From the NCBI RefSeq assembly GCF_029937855.1, contig NZ_JAPYPC010000001.1:9275-73274 (forward strand): a DNA stretch of 64,000 nt. The letters run 5' to 3'. The notes under the pieces are model-generated. The model saw only the letters and a list, made by a program, of their open reading frames with translations. It did not search any database and had not been told where the DNA came from. Of this stretch, positions 52,543-61,508 are shown piece after piece. The translations under genes were made by a program, and so were the position numbers. The DNA is from Christiangramia sp. Its GTDB lineage: Bacteria > Bacteroidota > Bacteroidia > Flavobacteriales > Flavobacteriaceae. Every line of letters starts with the position of its first letter. Position 1 is the stretch's first letter.

Positions 52543-53700
52543 ATGCTTTTTAACGATATAATTGGTCTTCCGCACATCAAAAATCATTTGACGACCACGG
52601 CCGACAGAATGAGAATCCCGCATGCTCAACTCTTTACCGGTAAGCCAGGAAGTGGTGCCCTGCCTATGGCAATAGCCTATGCACAATACATCTTATGTAG
52701 TAATGATAACGGAGAAAATAATAGTGAACAGGCCGCAAGCTGTAATTTGAAGTTTAAAAATTTATCCCATCCAGATCTACATTTTGCTTTTCCTGTTGCC
52801 GGAAATGATAAGGTTAAAAGTCATCCTGTTTCATCACATTTTTTGGAGGAATGGAGGGAATTTCTAAAAACCAGTCCATATGGAAGTTTATATGACTGGT
52901 ATCAAAAATTGGGCGTTGAAAATAAGCAGGGAAAAATAGGGGTGGATGAGGCTCAGAATATTGTTAAATCTCTTTCTTTAAAGGCATACGAAGGCGGATT
53001 TAAAGTGATGATTATCTGGATGGCAGAAAAGATGAATACCGAAGCCGCCAATAAACTGCTGAAATTAATTGAAGAGCCTCCCAATAAAACCATTTTTATC
53101 TTAATTGCCGAAGACGAAGAACAAATTATTCAAACTATACGCTCCAGGTGTCAAAGGCTTCATTTTCCTCCTTTAAGTGAGGCTGATATAGCAAAAACTC
53201 TGGAAGAACGAGAAGATTGCAGCCATACTTTAGCGAAAAAAATAGCGCATCAGGCTAATGGTGATTACACCAAAGCTATTCATATATTAAGAAAAAATTC
53301 TGGTGATGAACAATTTGAAGCTTGGTTTATAAGCTGGATTCGTAGTGCTTTTAAAGCCAAAGGAAACAAAGCCACGGTGCTGGAACTAGTATCCTGGAGT
53401 GAAGAAATTGCGGCGCTTGGTCGAGAGACCCAGAAAAGTTTCCTGCTCTATTGTCTGGATTTTTTCCGGCAGTCATTATTAATGAATTATAAGGCAAAAA
53501 GCCTCGTTTATTTGGAACCTTCCGCAGAAAAATTTAAACTTGAGAATTTTGCTTCCTATGTACATGGTAATAATATTAAAGAAATTACCGAAGCACTGGA
53601 AACTGCAATTTATCATATTGAACGAAATGGAAACGCTAAAATCATCTTAACAGATCTCTCTATTAAACTAACCCGATTTTTACATAAAAAAGCAGCATAA
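52543..53700 (+). CDS. holB: DNA polymerase III delta' subunit
   Basis: A 385-aa clamp-loader subunit, AAA+ fold. N-terminal MLFNDIIGLPHIKNHLTTTA and IPHAQLFTGKPGSGALPMAI are typical. The P-loop lacks the usual GKT lysine (GSGAL), as expected for the non-hydrolysing delta' subunit. The SRC motif occurs in IRSRCQRLHFPPLSE, after IWMAEKMNTEAANKLLKLIE. A shortened Cys cluster (CSNDNG and SCNLKF) stands where many relatives bind zinc. It overlaps no gene and is 1 bp from the DoxX gene. Confidence 0.9.
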   Translation: MLFNDIIGLPHIKNHLTTTADRMRIPHAQLFTGKPGSGALPMAIAYAQYILCSNDNGENNSEQAASCNLKFKNLSHPDLHFAFPVAGNDKVKSHPVSSHFLEEWREFLKTSPYGSLYDWYQKLGVENKQGKIGVDEAQNIVKSLSLKAYEGGFKVMIIWMAEKMNTEAANKLLKLIEEPPNKTIFILIAEDEEQIIQTIRSRCQRLHFPPLSEADIAKTLEEREDCSHTLAKKIAHQANGDYTKAIHILRKNSGDEQFEAWFISWIRSAFKAKGNKATVLELVSWSEEIAALGRETQKSFLLYCLDFFRQSLLMNYKAKSLVYLEPSAEKFKLENFASYVHGNNIKEITEALETAIYHIERNGNAKIILTDLSIKLTRFLHKKAA

Positions 53701-53701
53701 A

Positions 53702-54097
53702 ATGGCCAATCTTACAACCAACATTACTGAAATTTTAATTCTTTTATTTATCCTGATCACCTTCCTACAATCAGGTATAGACAAAGCAGCCGACTGGAAT
53801 GGGAATACGGGCTGGTTGAAGGATCATTTTTCAGAAACCATATTATCAGGCGTAGTTCCACTTATGGTGGGTATTATTATGATTATTGAAATAATAACTG
53901 GAATTCTGGCAATTGCCGCTATATTCCAGATAATTGCCTATAATGAACCTTCGTTTGGCTTATATACCTGTGTTTTAGCTTGCGTAACTTTACTAATGCT
54001 CCTTTTTGGGCAGCGAATTGCTAAAGATTATGCGGGAGCGTTCACCTTAACAGGATATTTTGTAGTATCAATTTTCGGGGTTTACCTCTTAAGTTAA
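53702..54097 (+). CDS. DoxX-like small membrane protein
   Basis: A 131-aa protein with four hydrophobic helices (about 10-28, 46-68, 72-100 and 105-130) and the pattern FLQSGIDKAADWNGN near the N-terminus, as in DoxX/MauE-like families. The function of these proteins is mostly unknown; some link to quinones or thiol systems. It follows holB by 1 bp and is co-transcribed with it, ending at a bidirectional terminator. Confidence 0.78.
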   Translation: MANLTTNITEILILLFILITFLQSGIDKAADWNGNTGWLKDHFSETILSGVVPLMVGIIMIIEIITGILAIAAIFQIIAYNEPSFGLYTCVLACVTLLMLLFGQRIAKDYAGAFTLTGYFVVSIFGVYLLS

Positions 54098-54115
54098 ATT
54101 CAAAAATTATAACAT

Positions 54116-54149
54116 AAAAAAAGCTTCAGATTTCTCTGAAGCTTTTTTT
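54116..54149. terminator. Bidirectional terminator between the DoxX and Skp-like genes
   Basis: A perfect 10-bp stem AAGCTTCAGA (54121-54130)/TCTGAAGCTT (54135-54144), loop TTTC, with an A-run before and a T-run after it. It can end both convergent transcripts. Confidence 0.92.
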
Positions 54150-54170
54150 ATTAAGATAAGCGAATAAGAA

Positions 54171-54722
54171 TTAGTCTTCGTTAGTTGCTTCTTCAGTTTC
54201 GGTTTCTTCTACTCCACCGTATTCTTCATTCAGTTCACTTAGGATTTCCTGGGTAATATCCAGTCCTTCTTCAGCGTACATAATATTAGCGCTTTCATTA
54301 GAACCAAAAATATAGGTATAATTATTATCCTTACCATAATCCTTTACGTAGTCCTTGATCTTGGTTACAAGAGAATCCATTACCGTATTGCTCTCTTCTC
54401 TAAGACGGTTACCCACCATCTGCTGTTGTTGCTGAAGCATTTGTTGCTTCTGCATTAATTCCTGCTCTTTTGCCTTACGTTGAGATTCAGACATAGAATT
54501 CATTTGCGACTGATATTCCTGAACTTCCTGTTGGAAAACCTTTGCTACAGAATCCAGCTGTTGTCTAACAGAATCAGATTTTGATGTGAATTGAGCTTCT
54601 ACATCTTTCATCTCTTTGTATTCCTTAATTAAAACAGTGGTATCTACATACGCTGTTTTTTGTTCATTACATGAGGCCATTAAAATTGCAACTGCTGCAA
54701 TACCAATAAATCTTTTGATCAT
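54171..54722 (-). CDS. OmpH/Skp-like periplasmic chaperone, lipoprotein form
   Basis: A 183-aa OmpH/Skp family protein: lipobox LMASC (Cys18), then a small beta core and a long Gln/Lys/Glu coiled coil (about 45-110, with KQQMLQQQQQMVGNRL), matching the tentacle helices of Skp that hold unfolded outer-membrane proteins. Unlike E. coli Skp it appears lipid-anchored. The ATG at 54722 is chosen since a -7 element lies between it and the ATG at 54797. The C-terminus is strongly acidic (EETETEEATNED). Confidence 0.85.
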   Translation of the reverse strand: MIKRFIGIAAVAILMASCNEQKTAYVDTTVLIKEYKEMKDVEAQFTSKSDSVRQQLDSVAKVFQQEVQEYQSQMNSMSESQRKAKEQELMQKQQMLQQQQQMVGNRLREESNTVMDSLVTKIKDYVKDYGKDNNYTYIFGSNESANIMYAEEGLDITQEILSELNEEYGGVEETETEEATNED

Positions 54723-54741
54723 AATTTTTCGTTTTGAACCG

Positions 54742-54749
54742 CAAATGTA
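54742..54749 (-). promoter_or_regulatory. Predicted -7 element (TACATTTG) for the Skp-like gene
   Basis: On the minus strand an exact TAnnTTTG match, with a leader of about 16 nt to the ATG at 54722. Confidence 0.55.
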
Positions 54750-54937
54750 TAAAAGTATTTTTTGTGGCAAAGAAGAAAGTGAACCACTTATAATCATTTC
54801 TAATCGTAAATTTTTTAATATAAGTTTTGCTTATAGAAAATAATAAATTTTAAAGCGGCTCAAAGATAAAACGAAGTTTTTTGTTAATCCATATTGCTTT
54901 AGATGGAAATAAGCTCTTAAAAAGGCTTAAATTGACT

Positions 54938-55801
54938 TTAAGCTCCTTTTCTGAAGAAATAAGCTATAGATGAATACTCTCCAGATTGCTTAGCCTTAAT
55001 ATTTGAAATAAAACCTCTATAAAACGCATTTAATAAATTTGAGATTTTGGAATCGCTATTTTCACTCAAAAGACTTACATAATAAGAATCAAACTTGAGA
55101 GGTTTTTCTTTCACTAAATTAAAGCCATATTCTACGAGTTTGCTTTCCAGTCCTGTCCTCGAAAAATGCCAAAGATGTCGGGGCACGTCCCAGGCTGCCC
55201 AATTTTTATTGTAATGATGGGCATCGTAAGAATTATAATTAGGAACGGCTATTATCAATAAGCCGTCTTCTTTTAATAATTTATGGAAACGTACTAATTT
55301 TTTCTCAAAATCTGGAATATGCTCCAGCACATGCCAAAGACTTATTACATCATATTGATCACTTCCCAAATCTGATAAATCAGGTTTAAGATTCAGCCCT
55401 TTTAAAACAGCAAGTTTACGAGCATCATTATTAGGTTCAATTCCTTCAACTTTCCAATCTAAACTTTTCATCTTGTTTAGAAAGTCTCCAGTGCCGGCTC
55501 CATAATCTAAAATTTTTCCTTGTCTTTTAAAATTTTGTATCCAGCCTGCTTTTTTTGAAAGCATATAGGATTTTACAAGCTGATATATTTTTTCCCTGAA
55601 ATTTTTCTTTGAATCACTATGAGAAATATAATCTTCGCTCTCATAATACCGCGATAAATTTTCCGGCACCGGCTCTGTCTTAAAAATCCCTTTTTCGAAT
55701 TCTGAGATTTCAAAACTTTCGCCACTTACCAAATAATCTTTGCAGATTAACTTTGATTCAGGCTGCAACCCGGAATTATATTTATTCTCTATTTTGATCA
55801 A
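54938..55801 (-). CDS. Class I SAM-dependent methyltransferase
   Basis: A 287-aa methyltransferase. SAM-binding motif I is ILDYGAGTGDFL (about 94-105); an acidic residue follows at VEGIEPNN, and DVISLWHVLEHIPD is the motif IV region. This is a methyltransferase 11/23-type fold of the sort often acting on sugars or small molecules. It lies 34 bp after mnmG, with a parS palindrome in between. Substrate unknown. Confidence 0.87.
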   Translation of the reverse strand: MIKIENKYNSGLQPESKLICKDYLVSGESFEISEFEKGIFKTEPVPENLSRYYESEDYISHSDSKKNFREKIYQLVKSYMLSKKAGWIQNFKRQGKILDYGAGTGDFLNKMKSLDWKVEGIEPNNDARKLAVLKGLNLKPDLSDLGSDQYDVISLWHVLEHIPDFEKKLVRFHKLLKEDGLLIIAVPNYNSYDAHHYNKNWAAWDVPRHLWHFSRTGLESKLVEYGFNLVKEKPLKFDSYYVSLLSENSDSKISNLLNAFYRGFISNIKAKQSGEYSSIAYFFRKGA

Positions 55802-55812
55802 TGAATATAATT

Positions 55813-55828
55813 TGTTCCACGTGGAACG
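55813..55828. other. parS centromere site 1
   Basis: TGTTCCACGTGGAACG has the perfect 14-bp palindrome GTTCCACGTGGAAC (55814-55827), matching the conserved parS core bound by chromosomal ParB. It lies in the 34-bp gap between mnmG and the methyltransferase gene, free of coding constraint. Confidence 0.85.
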
Positions 55829-55835
55829 TTTAAAC

Positions 55836-57707
55836 TTATCTTCCCATATAAACCAATAAAACGGAAATATCGTTAGGACTCACACCACTAATTCTTGAAG
55901 CCTGAGAAACGGTTGCGGGCTGGACTTTTTTAAGTTTCTCCCGAGCTTCGTAAGACATAGATTTAATATTGGAATAATCAAAGTTCTGTGGGATCTTAAG
56001 ATCTTCCAATCGGTTCAGCTTATCAGCATTGTTTTTTTCCTTTTGAATATACCCTGAATATTTTACCTGAATTTCTGTTTGCTCGATCATCTCTTCATCC
56101 AGATCATTTTCCGAAATAAATTCTTCTACCCCGCTAAAATTTTTCACATCTTCCATGGTGATCTGTGGGCGTGAAAAAACTTTAAAAGCCTTATCGCTTT
56201 GTTTCATCAGGGATGATTTTCTCTGTTCTAAAACAGGGTTTGCTTCTTCCGGTACCACACTAAGATCTTTCAGAAACTGAACGAATTTAAAAGACTTTTC
56301 TTTCTTCTCTTCCATTTTTCTCATACGATCTTCAGAAGCCAATCCTAATCTATAAGATTTTTCAGTTAACCTGAAATCCGCATTATCCTGCCTTAATAAA
56401 GTTCGATATTCCGCACGGGAAGTAAACATTCTATAAGGCTCCTCGGTTCCCTTAGTGATAAGATCGTCAATTAAAACACCAATGTAAGCTTCGTTTCGCT
56501 TTAGGATAAATTCATCCTTCTCCTGCACTTTTAAAGCCGCATTTATACCCGCCATCATTCCCTGGCAAGCAGCTTCTTCGTATCCGGTTGTTCCATTGAT
56601 CTGACCTGCAAAATATAAACCTTCTACAAGTTTTGTCTCTAATGTATGCTTTAATTGCGTTGGCGGAAAGTAGTCATACTCGATCGCATATCCCGGTCTG
56701 AAAAATTTCACGTTTTCAAAACCAGCTACAGAGCGTAAAGCCTTAAACTGAACATCTTCAGGCAGGGAAGTAGAGAATCCGTTTACATATACCTCCACAG
56801 TGTTCCAGCCTTCTGGCTCTACAAAAAGCTGATGCCTGTCTTTATCTGCAAAACGATTAATTTTATCTTCTATGGAAGGGCAATATCTCGGGCCAATACT
56901 TTTAATTCTCCCATTAAACATTGGAGATCTGTCAAAACCTTCTTTCAAAATCTCATGTACCTCATTAGAAGTGTAAGTCATGTGACAGGAACGTTGTTTG
57001 GCAAGCGGTTTTGTTTCATCTGAATATGAAAATTTTCCTGGAATATCATCGCCAGGTTGCTCAACCATTTTAGAATAATCCAAAGATCTTCCATCAACTC
57101 TTGGTGGAGTGCCTGTTTTCATTCTACCTGCTTCAAAACCGACATCTATTAGATCTTTGGTAATTCCAGTTGCTGCCCTCTCTCCTGCTCTACCTCCTCC
57201 AAATTGTTTATCCCCAATATGTATCAATCCATTTAAAAAAGTACCATTGGTACATACTACAGATTTGGAGAATATCTCCAGTCCAAGAGAAGTTCTAACC
57301 CCAATAACCTTATCATTTTTTATAATTAAACCAGCCACCATTTCCTGATAAAAATCGAGATTAGGTGTCTGTTCCAATTTAATTCTCCAATCCTCAGCAA
57401 ACCTCATGCGGTCACTTTGAACACGAGGACTCCACATTGCAGGCCCTTTAGATTTATTAAGCATTTTAAACTGAATAGCACTAGTGTCACTAACAATTCC
57501 ACTATAACCACCCATAGCGTCGATTTCACGTACTATCTGCCCTTTTGCTATTCCGCCCATTGCCGGATTACAGCTCATTTGAGCAATATTTTGGAGGTTC
57601 ATGGTAATAAGAAGCGTTTTACTACCCATATTAGCTGCCGCTGCCGCTGCTTCACTTCCAGCATGCCCAGCTCCAACTACAATAACATCATATTCCTTTT
57701 CGAACAT
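55836..57707 (-). CDS. mnmG: tRNA uridine-5-carboxymethylaminomethyl synthase MnmG (GidA)
   Basis: A 623-aa FAD enzyme that, with MnmE, makes cmnm5U34 in several tRNAs using glycine and methylene-tetrahydrofolate. The dinucleotide motif VVGAGHAGSEAAAAAANMG is at about 10-28, and both GidA signatures (GPRYCPSIEDKINRF and GQINGTTGYEEAA) are present. Length is normal. It is flanked on both sides by parS palindromes. In many bacteria mnmG lies near the replication origin and parAB. Confidence 0.97.
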   Translation of the reverse strand: MFEKEYDVIVVGAGHAGSEAAAAAANMGSKTLLITMNLQNIAQMSCNPAMGGIAKGQIVREIDAMGGYSGIVSDTSAIQFKMLNKSKGPAMWSPRVQSDRMRFAEDWRIKLEQTPNLDFYQEMVAGLIIKNDKVIGVRTSLGLEIFSKSVVCTNGTFLNGLIHIGDKQFGGGRAGERAATGITKDLIDVGFEAGRMKTGTPPRVDGRSLDYSKMVEQPGDDIPGKFSYSDETKPLAKQRSCHMTYTSNEVHEILKEGFDRSPMFNGRIKSIGPRYCPSIEDKINRFADKDRHQLFVEPEGWNTVEVYVNGFSTSLPEDVQFKALRSVAGFENVKFFRPGYAIEYDYFPPTQLKHTLETKLVEGLYFAGQINGTTGYEEAACQGMMAGINAALKVQEKDEFILKRNEAYIGVLIDDLITKGTEEPYRMFTSRAEYRTLLRQDNADFRLTEKSYRLGLASEDRMRKMEEKKEKSFKFVQFLKDLSVVPEEANPVLEQRKSSLMKQSDKAFKVFSRPQITMEDVKNFSGVEEFISENDLDEEMIEQTEIQVKYSGYIQKEKNNADKLNRLEDLKIPQNFDYSNIKSMSYEAREKLKKVQPATVSQASRISGVSPNDISVLLVYMGR

Positions 57708-57726
57708 ATAGAAATCGTCTTTTTAT

Positions 57727-58158
57727 CTATTGTTCCACGTGGAACAATTTGATCTTCTCTTCTTCCTTGCGTCGCATTAAATCATTCTCCCTTTCAGTTT
57801 TATCTTTATAACCACAAAAATGAAGGATCCCATGTGCTAAAACTCGTTTTAATTCTTCGATAAATTCAGTATTAAAATTCTCTGCATTTTCTTCCACCCT
57901 CTCGGTACTTATAAAAATATCACCCTGCAGGGTATTTCCTAAACTGGAATCAAAACTTATAATATCTGTATAGGTATCATGAGAGAGATATTTAAGGTTT
58001 ATTTCATGAAGATAATCATCATCGCAAAAAATAATATTAATATTTCCTGTATGTTTGTCCTCCGATTTAATAACGGAATCCAGCCAGTTCTTATACACGT
58101 TTTCTTCAGTAAGCGAAAAGTTGTTTTCGCAGAAAAAATTAATCTCTCCCTTTTCCAA
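57727..58158 (-). CDS. ybeY: rRNA maturation endoribonuclease YbeY
   Basis: A 143-aa metal-dependent RNase for 16S rRNA 3'-end maturation and ribosome quality control. The zinc motif HGILHFCGYKDKT has the first two His, with Asp-Lys at the position of the usual third His (GYDH), a variant I believe common in Bacteroidota. The last codons (LFHVEQ) are written by a parS palindrome. It overlaps the DUF4175 gene by 20 bp and precedes mnmG by 19 bp. Confidence 0.92.
   Translation of the reverse strand: MEKGEINFFCENNFSLTEENVYKNWLDSVIKSEDKHTGNINIIFCDDDYLHEINLKYLSHDTYTDIISFDSSLGNTLQGDIFISTERVEENAENFNTEFIEELKRVLAHGILHFCGYKDKTERENDLMRRKEEEKIKLFHVEQ
57731..57746. other. parS centromere site 2
   Basis: TGTTCCACGTGGAACA is a perfect 16-bp palindrome identical to the parS consensus TGTTNCACGTGNAACA. 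It lies over the final sense codons of ybeY, 24 bp upstream of the mnmG start and 1.9 kb from site 1. Confidence 0.92.
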
Positions 58159-61100
58159 AATATTCCTTTACTTTCTCTCTGTAAATTTGCTGCAAAGGTA
58201 AGATTTGTCTGTTTAAAATTTCAGTAGAATTAAAATATTCTTTTGCGCTATTTATCTGATTCTGAATGCTGTTTTTATAGTCGGTATTATTACTTTCTGA
58301 TTTTCTTCTATCATCGGTTCCCTGCAATTGGAATGCCTTTTCAAATTTCAATAACTCATATTGCAATTGTTGCATTCTTCGGGCACTTTCAGGATCAAAA
58401 CCTTTATCCAATAATTGATCTTCCACCTGTTTCATTTCTTCAGTAATTTTGCTGCCACCCTCACCTTCATTCTGCTCGAGCAATTTTTCCATCTGCATAC
58501 GCAACATCTGTTGCTCTTTATAAATTTCATATAATTCGCCATTCATACTTTCCCCGTCGTCATTCTGATCCTGTCCGTTTGGCTCGGGTTTAGATTGACC
58601 TTCGGTACCTTTTTTCAATTGCTGCATTAACTTATCCTGTTCCTCAATGATATCCTGTAATTGAAATTCTTCACCTCCTTCACCTTTTCCCGCCTGAGGA
58701 TTCGCCATCATCTGCTGCATGGATCCCAGAATTCTATCAAGTAAATTTGCGAGATCATTCGCTCCGGTGATCACATATTGCTGACTGGCGGTTCCCTGAG
58801 GTATTGCATTTTCCGAGAGCCGTTCAATAGATTTTTCCAAATCAAACTCAACATTGGTCAGTTTATCTGTAATTACTTCATTGATCATGGGATTTCTCAT
58901 TGCCAGCATGTATAAACTATCATCTATATGCCTGAAATTTTCCCTTAAATTACTTTGCTCCCTAAGCTTACCAGCATACCTGGGATTATTCTGCTGGATA
59001 TCCTTAAAATTTTCAAGAAGCGCTTCCTGCTCAAAGGAAAACACGATTAAATTATCCAGGATCTGCCTTAAGGATTCCGCATCTGCTTCTAACTGCTCTC
59101 CAGCTTGCATCCTAGAAGACTGTTGCATCTGCTGGCTCATACTTTTCATTTTCTTCGCTGCATCCTTTTGCTTCTCTTTAGCAGCAGGCTCCTTATTCTC
59201 CTCTAATTTTTGTTTCGCATCCACCTGATCTTTCCTAATATTTTCTTCTTCGCCATTTTCTCTATTTAGATCCTGAGGTTGCTTTAAAGCTTTATTTTCC
59301 TTTTCAAGCTTATCCATCTCGTCCTGAAATTCTTCAAATTTCTCATTAAGATGTTCCTGGTTTTCCGGGGTGTTGCCGTTTTTATCTTTTGAAATTTGTT
59401 CCTGTTTGTTTGAAAGATCTTCAAGCTCCCTTGATAATTTTTGCTTCTTTTCCTCTACATAATATCTTTTGGTTAGCTCTAATAACTGCTTCAGATTTCT
59501 TTGATTGGTTTTATTCTGTTTAGATAAATTATCCAATTTCTTACCTAAGTCTTCTTTTTGGATTTTTTCTGAATACTTATCCAGTTCCTTCAATAATTCC
59601 TCATTCTCCTCAAGACGCTTTTCATTATTCTCCAGGCGATCGCTCAATTGTTTTTCCATGGAAGAATTTTTATCATCCTTATTTTCAACAAAACTTTTTT
59701 TAAGTTTCTCTGAATAAGACTTCATCATTTCATTCTGCTTTTTCTGCCGTTTTAGAAATTCCTCCAGTTTTTTTCTTTCATTATAATTAAGTTCTTCCCG
59801 CTCCTTTTCCAACCTGGAAATTTCTTCAAGTTCTTCTTCTGACTTTTTAAAATCTTCTAGTTTTTTATCCATATTTTTTATGGTCTCATCCTGCTCCTTT
59901 AGTCGTTCTGTTTCCAGTTCTTCCTGTGTTTTTTTTCTGTAGGAATAGGTTTCAGAATTAACAGATTTTGCACCGTTCACCCCATCGTTATCAAAAATTC
60001 TGAAAAAATAAGAATAGCTTAGACCGCTTTCCAGATCAATATTTCCTGGAAAGGTGAAGTGAAACTCATCAAAACTCTCTTTTGAAACAGGAATATCTAC
60101 AATCCGGGGATTTTCTATATTTTGTTCACTGAAATAAACCAATTGTAACTTACTCAACCCATAATCATCTGAAACATCTCCTTTAAAATATTGTATATCA
60201 GTATTTAATGAATCTATTTCAGCTTTGACAGAGATTTCCGGATATTGATCCCTGATGACTTTTATACTATAGTCAAGATTCTCGTAATCCCTGATTTGTT
60301 GATTGGAAGTGCTTACAGAATATAACAAATCTGAAACCAGCGTTTTTTCATGACTGACTTTATTTTCACTAATATTAAGTTGTATTGTTGAATCTGGAGA
60401 CTTAAAGAGGATGGTTTCCGCATTTCGTGTTTTAAAATTCCAATTGATCCGGGTTCCTTCAGGAACGGTCATATTTCCTGTGCCAGATAAATTTTCATCC
60501 TTTATGCCCGTATAACTGGGATAATCAAAACCCATTTCAAAATTCAATAATTTTGGAACCTTGATAACATTCAATTTAAAATTTTCTGAAACCACATCAT
60601 TTGCAAGAAGTTGAAATTCAATATCCTCATTTAGATCATTAAAAGTATATTCAAAACTTCCAGTACCGGTGAGTTTCATATAGTTTTCATTATCCTGCAC
60701 AAGAAGCCTCACGTTTTCTGGATCATAATCTCCCACTGTCTTTATTTGAAGAATAAAATCCTCCCCTTCCCTGGCAATTAAATCCTTATTCAGAATGATA
60801 AACTGAAAAGGCGCAGGTTTAACATAGACCTTGTTATAATCTGATAATCGTGCAAAACTGTTTGTGATCGCTTCTGCCTTTCCAGCGACCATTAAACCAA
60901 CAATTATCAAAACGGGAAAAATTACATACCTAAGCTGCTTCCTGTTTTTACGTAGATCTATGGCCTGAGAGAATGGGATTGGAGTGAGTTCTTTTGATCT
61001 TTGATTAATGCTGGCCAGCAATAAATCTGATTGGTTCCCATTTGTCTTTAACTGAAGTAAATTCTTAAGCTTATCGTTTACTTCGGGGAAATGATTTCCG

Positions 61101-61396
61101 ATAATTTCTGAAGCCTGAAATTCATCTATTCCATTTGAAATTTTCAGAAGTTTAAATAAAGGAATGCCAACAAACCTGAAGAGAAGCCACAATTCAACCA
61201 AAATAAAAAGCCAGAATAAAATACTTCTTCCCGTGGTGGAGAGCCAGAAGAAATATTCCAGACTAACCACAAGCAGAAAATAAAGCAAACCAGTAGCAAG
61301 GAATAATAAGCTACCTCTAAGTATTAAATTGAGATAATATTTTTTAATAAAAGCTTCCAGCTTTTCCTGCACCAATCCGAAATTCTCCATTTTCAT
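58139..61396 (-). CDS. DUF4175 family large membrane/coiled-coil protein
   Basis: A 1085-aa protein of the Bacteroidota DUF4175 type. Two membrane helices lie near 22-70, a third near 150-170, then a beta-rich periplasmic part (about 190-475) and a very long Glu/Lys/Gln coiled coil (about 480-830) with stretches such as EKEREELNYNERKKLEEFL. The C-terminal part is Gln/Met-rich (SMQQMMANPQAGKGEGGEEF). A scaffold across the periplasm is a plausible reading, but function is unknown. Two close ATGs (61396 and 61390) are possible starts. Confidence 0.83.
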   Translation of the reverse strand: MKMENFGLVQEKLEAFIKKYYLNLILRGSLLFLATGLLYFLLVVSLEYFFWLSTTGRSILFWLFILVELWLLFRFVGIPLFKLLKISNGIDEFQASEIIGNHFPEVNDKLKNLLQLKTNGNQSDLLLASINQRSKELTPIPFSQAIDLRKNRKQLRYVIFPVLIIVGLMVAGKAEAITNSFARLSDYNKVYVKPAPFQFIILNKDLIAREGEDFILQIKTVGDYDPENVRLLVQDNENYMKLTGTGSFEYTFNDLNEDIEFQLLANDVVSENFKLNVIKVPKLLNFEMGFDYPSYTGIKDENLSGTGNMTVPEGTRINWNFKTRNAETILFKSPDSTIQLNISENKVSHEKTLVSDLLYSVSTSNQQIRDYENLDYSIKVIRDQYPEISVKAEIDSLNTDIQYFKGDVSDDYGLSKLQLVYFSEQNIENPRIVDIPVSKESFDEFHFTFPGNIDLESGLSYSYFFRIFDNDGVNGAKSVNSETYSYRKKTQEELETERLKEQDETIKNMDKKLEDFKKSEEELEEISRLEKEREELNYNERKKLEEFLKRQKKQNEMMKSYSEKLKKSFVENKDDKNSSMEKQLSDRLENNEKRLEENEELLKELDKYSEKIQKEDLGKKLDNLSKQNKTNQRNLKQLLELTKRYYVEEKKQKLSRELEDLSNKQEQISKDKNGNTPENQEHLNEKFEEFQDEMDKLEKENKALKQPQDLNRENGEEENIRKDQVDAKQKLEENKEPAAKEKQKDAAKKMKSMSQQMQQSSRMQAGEQLEADAESLRQILDNLIVFSFEQEALLENFKDIQQNNPRYAGKLREQSNLRENFRHIDDSLYMLAMRNPMINEVITDKLTNVEFDLEKSIERLSENAIPQGTASQQYVITGANDLANLLDRILGSMQQMMANPQAGKGEGGEEFQLQDIIEEQDKLMQQLKKGTEGQSKPEPNGQDQNDDGESMNGELYEIYKEQQMLRMQMEKLLEQNEGEGGSKITEEMKQVEDQLLDKGFDPESARRMQQLQYELLKFEKAFQLQGTDDRRKSESNNTDYKNSIQNQINSAKEYFNSTEILNRQILPLQQIYREKVKEYFGKGRD

Positions 61397-61480
61397 AGCA
61401 AAGTTTCCTTAAAAATACAATAAAATTAGATCTTATAAAGGATGCCGCCTTTAGGGTTTAGGATTGGATTAAGAAGGTTG

Positions 61481-61488
61481 TATCTTTG
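61481..61488 (+). promoter_or_regulatory. Predicted -7 element (TATCTTTG) for gltX
   Basis: An exact TAnnTTTG match 20 nt upstream of the gltX ATG. At the -33 spacing the sequence is TTA instead of TTG. Confidence 0.55.
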
Positions 61489-61508
61489 TCAGCAAAAATT
61501 AGAAAATT

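Noticed and set aside
61397-61508. Replication origin between DUF4175 and gltX, where strand bias changes
   Set aside because: The 112-bp gap has no DnaA-box-like TTATNCACA sequence and no AT-rich repeat array; there is room only for the gltX promoter.
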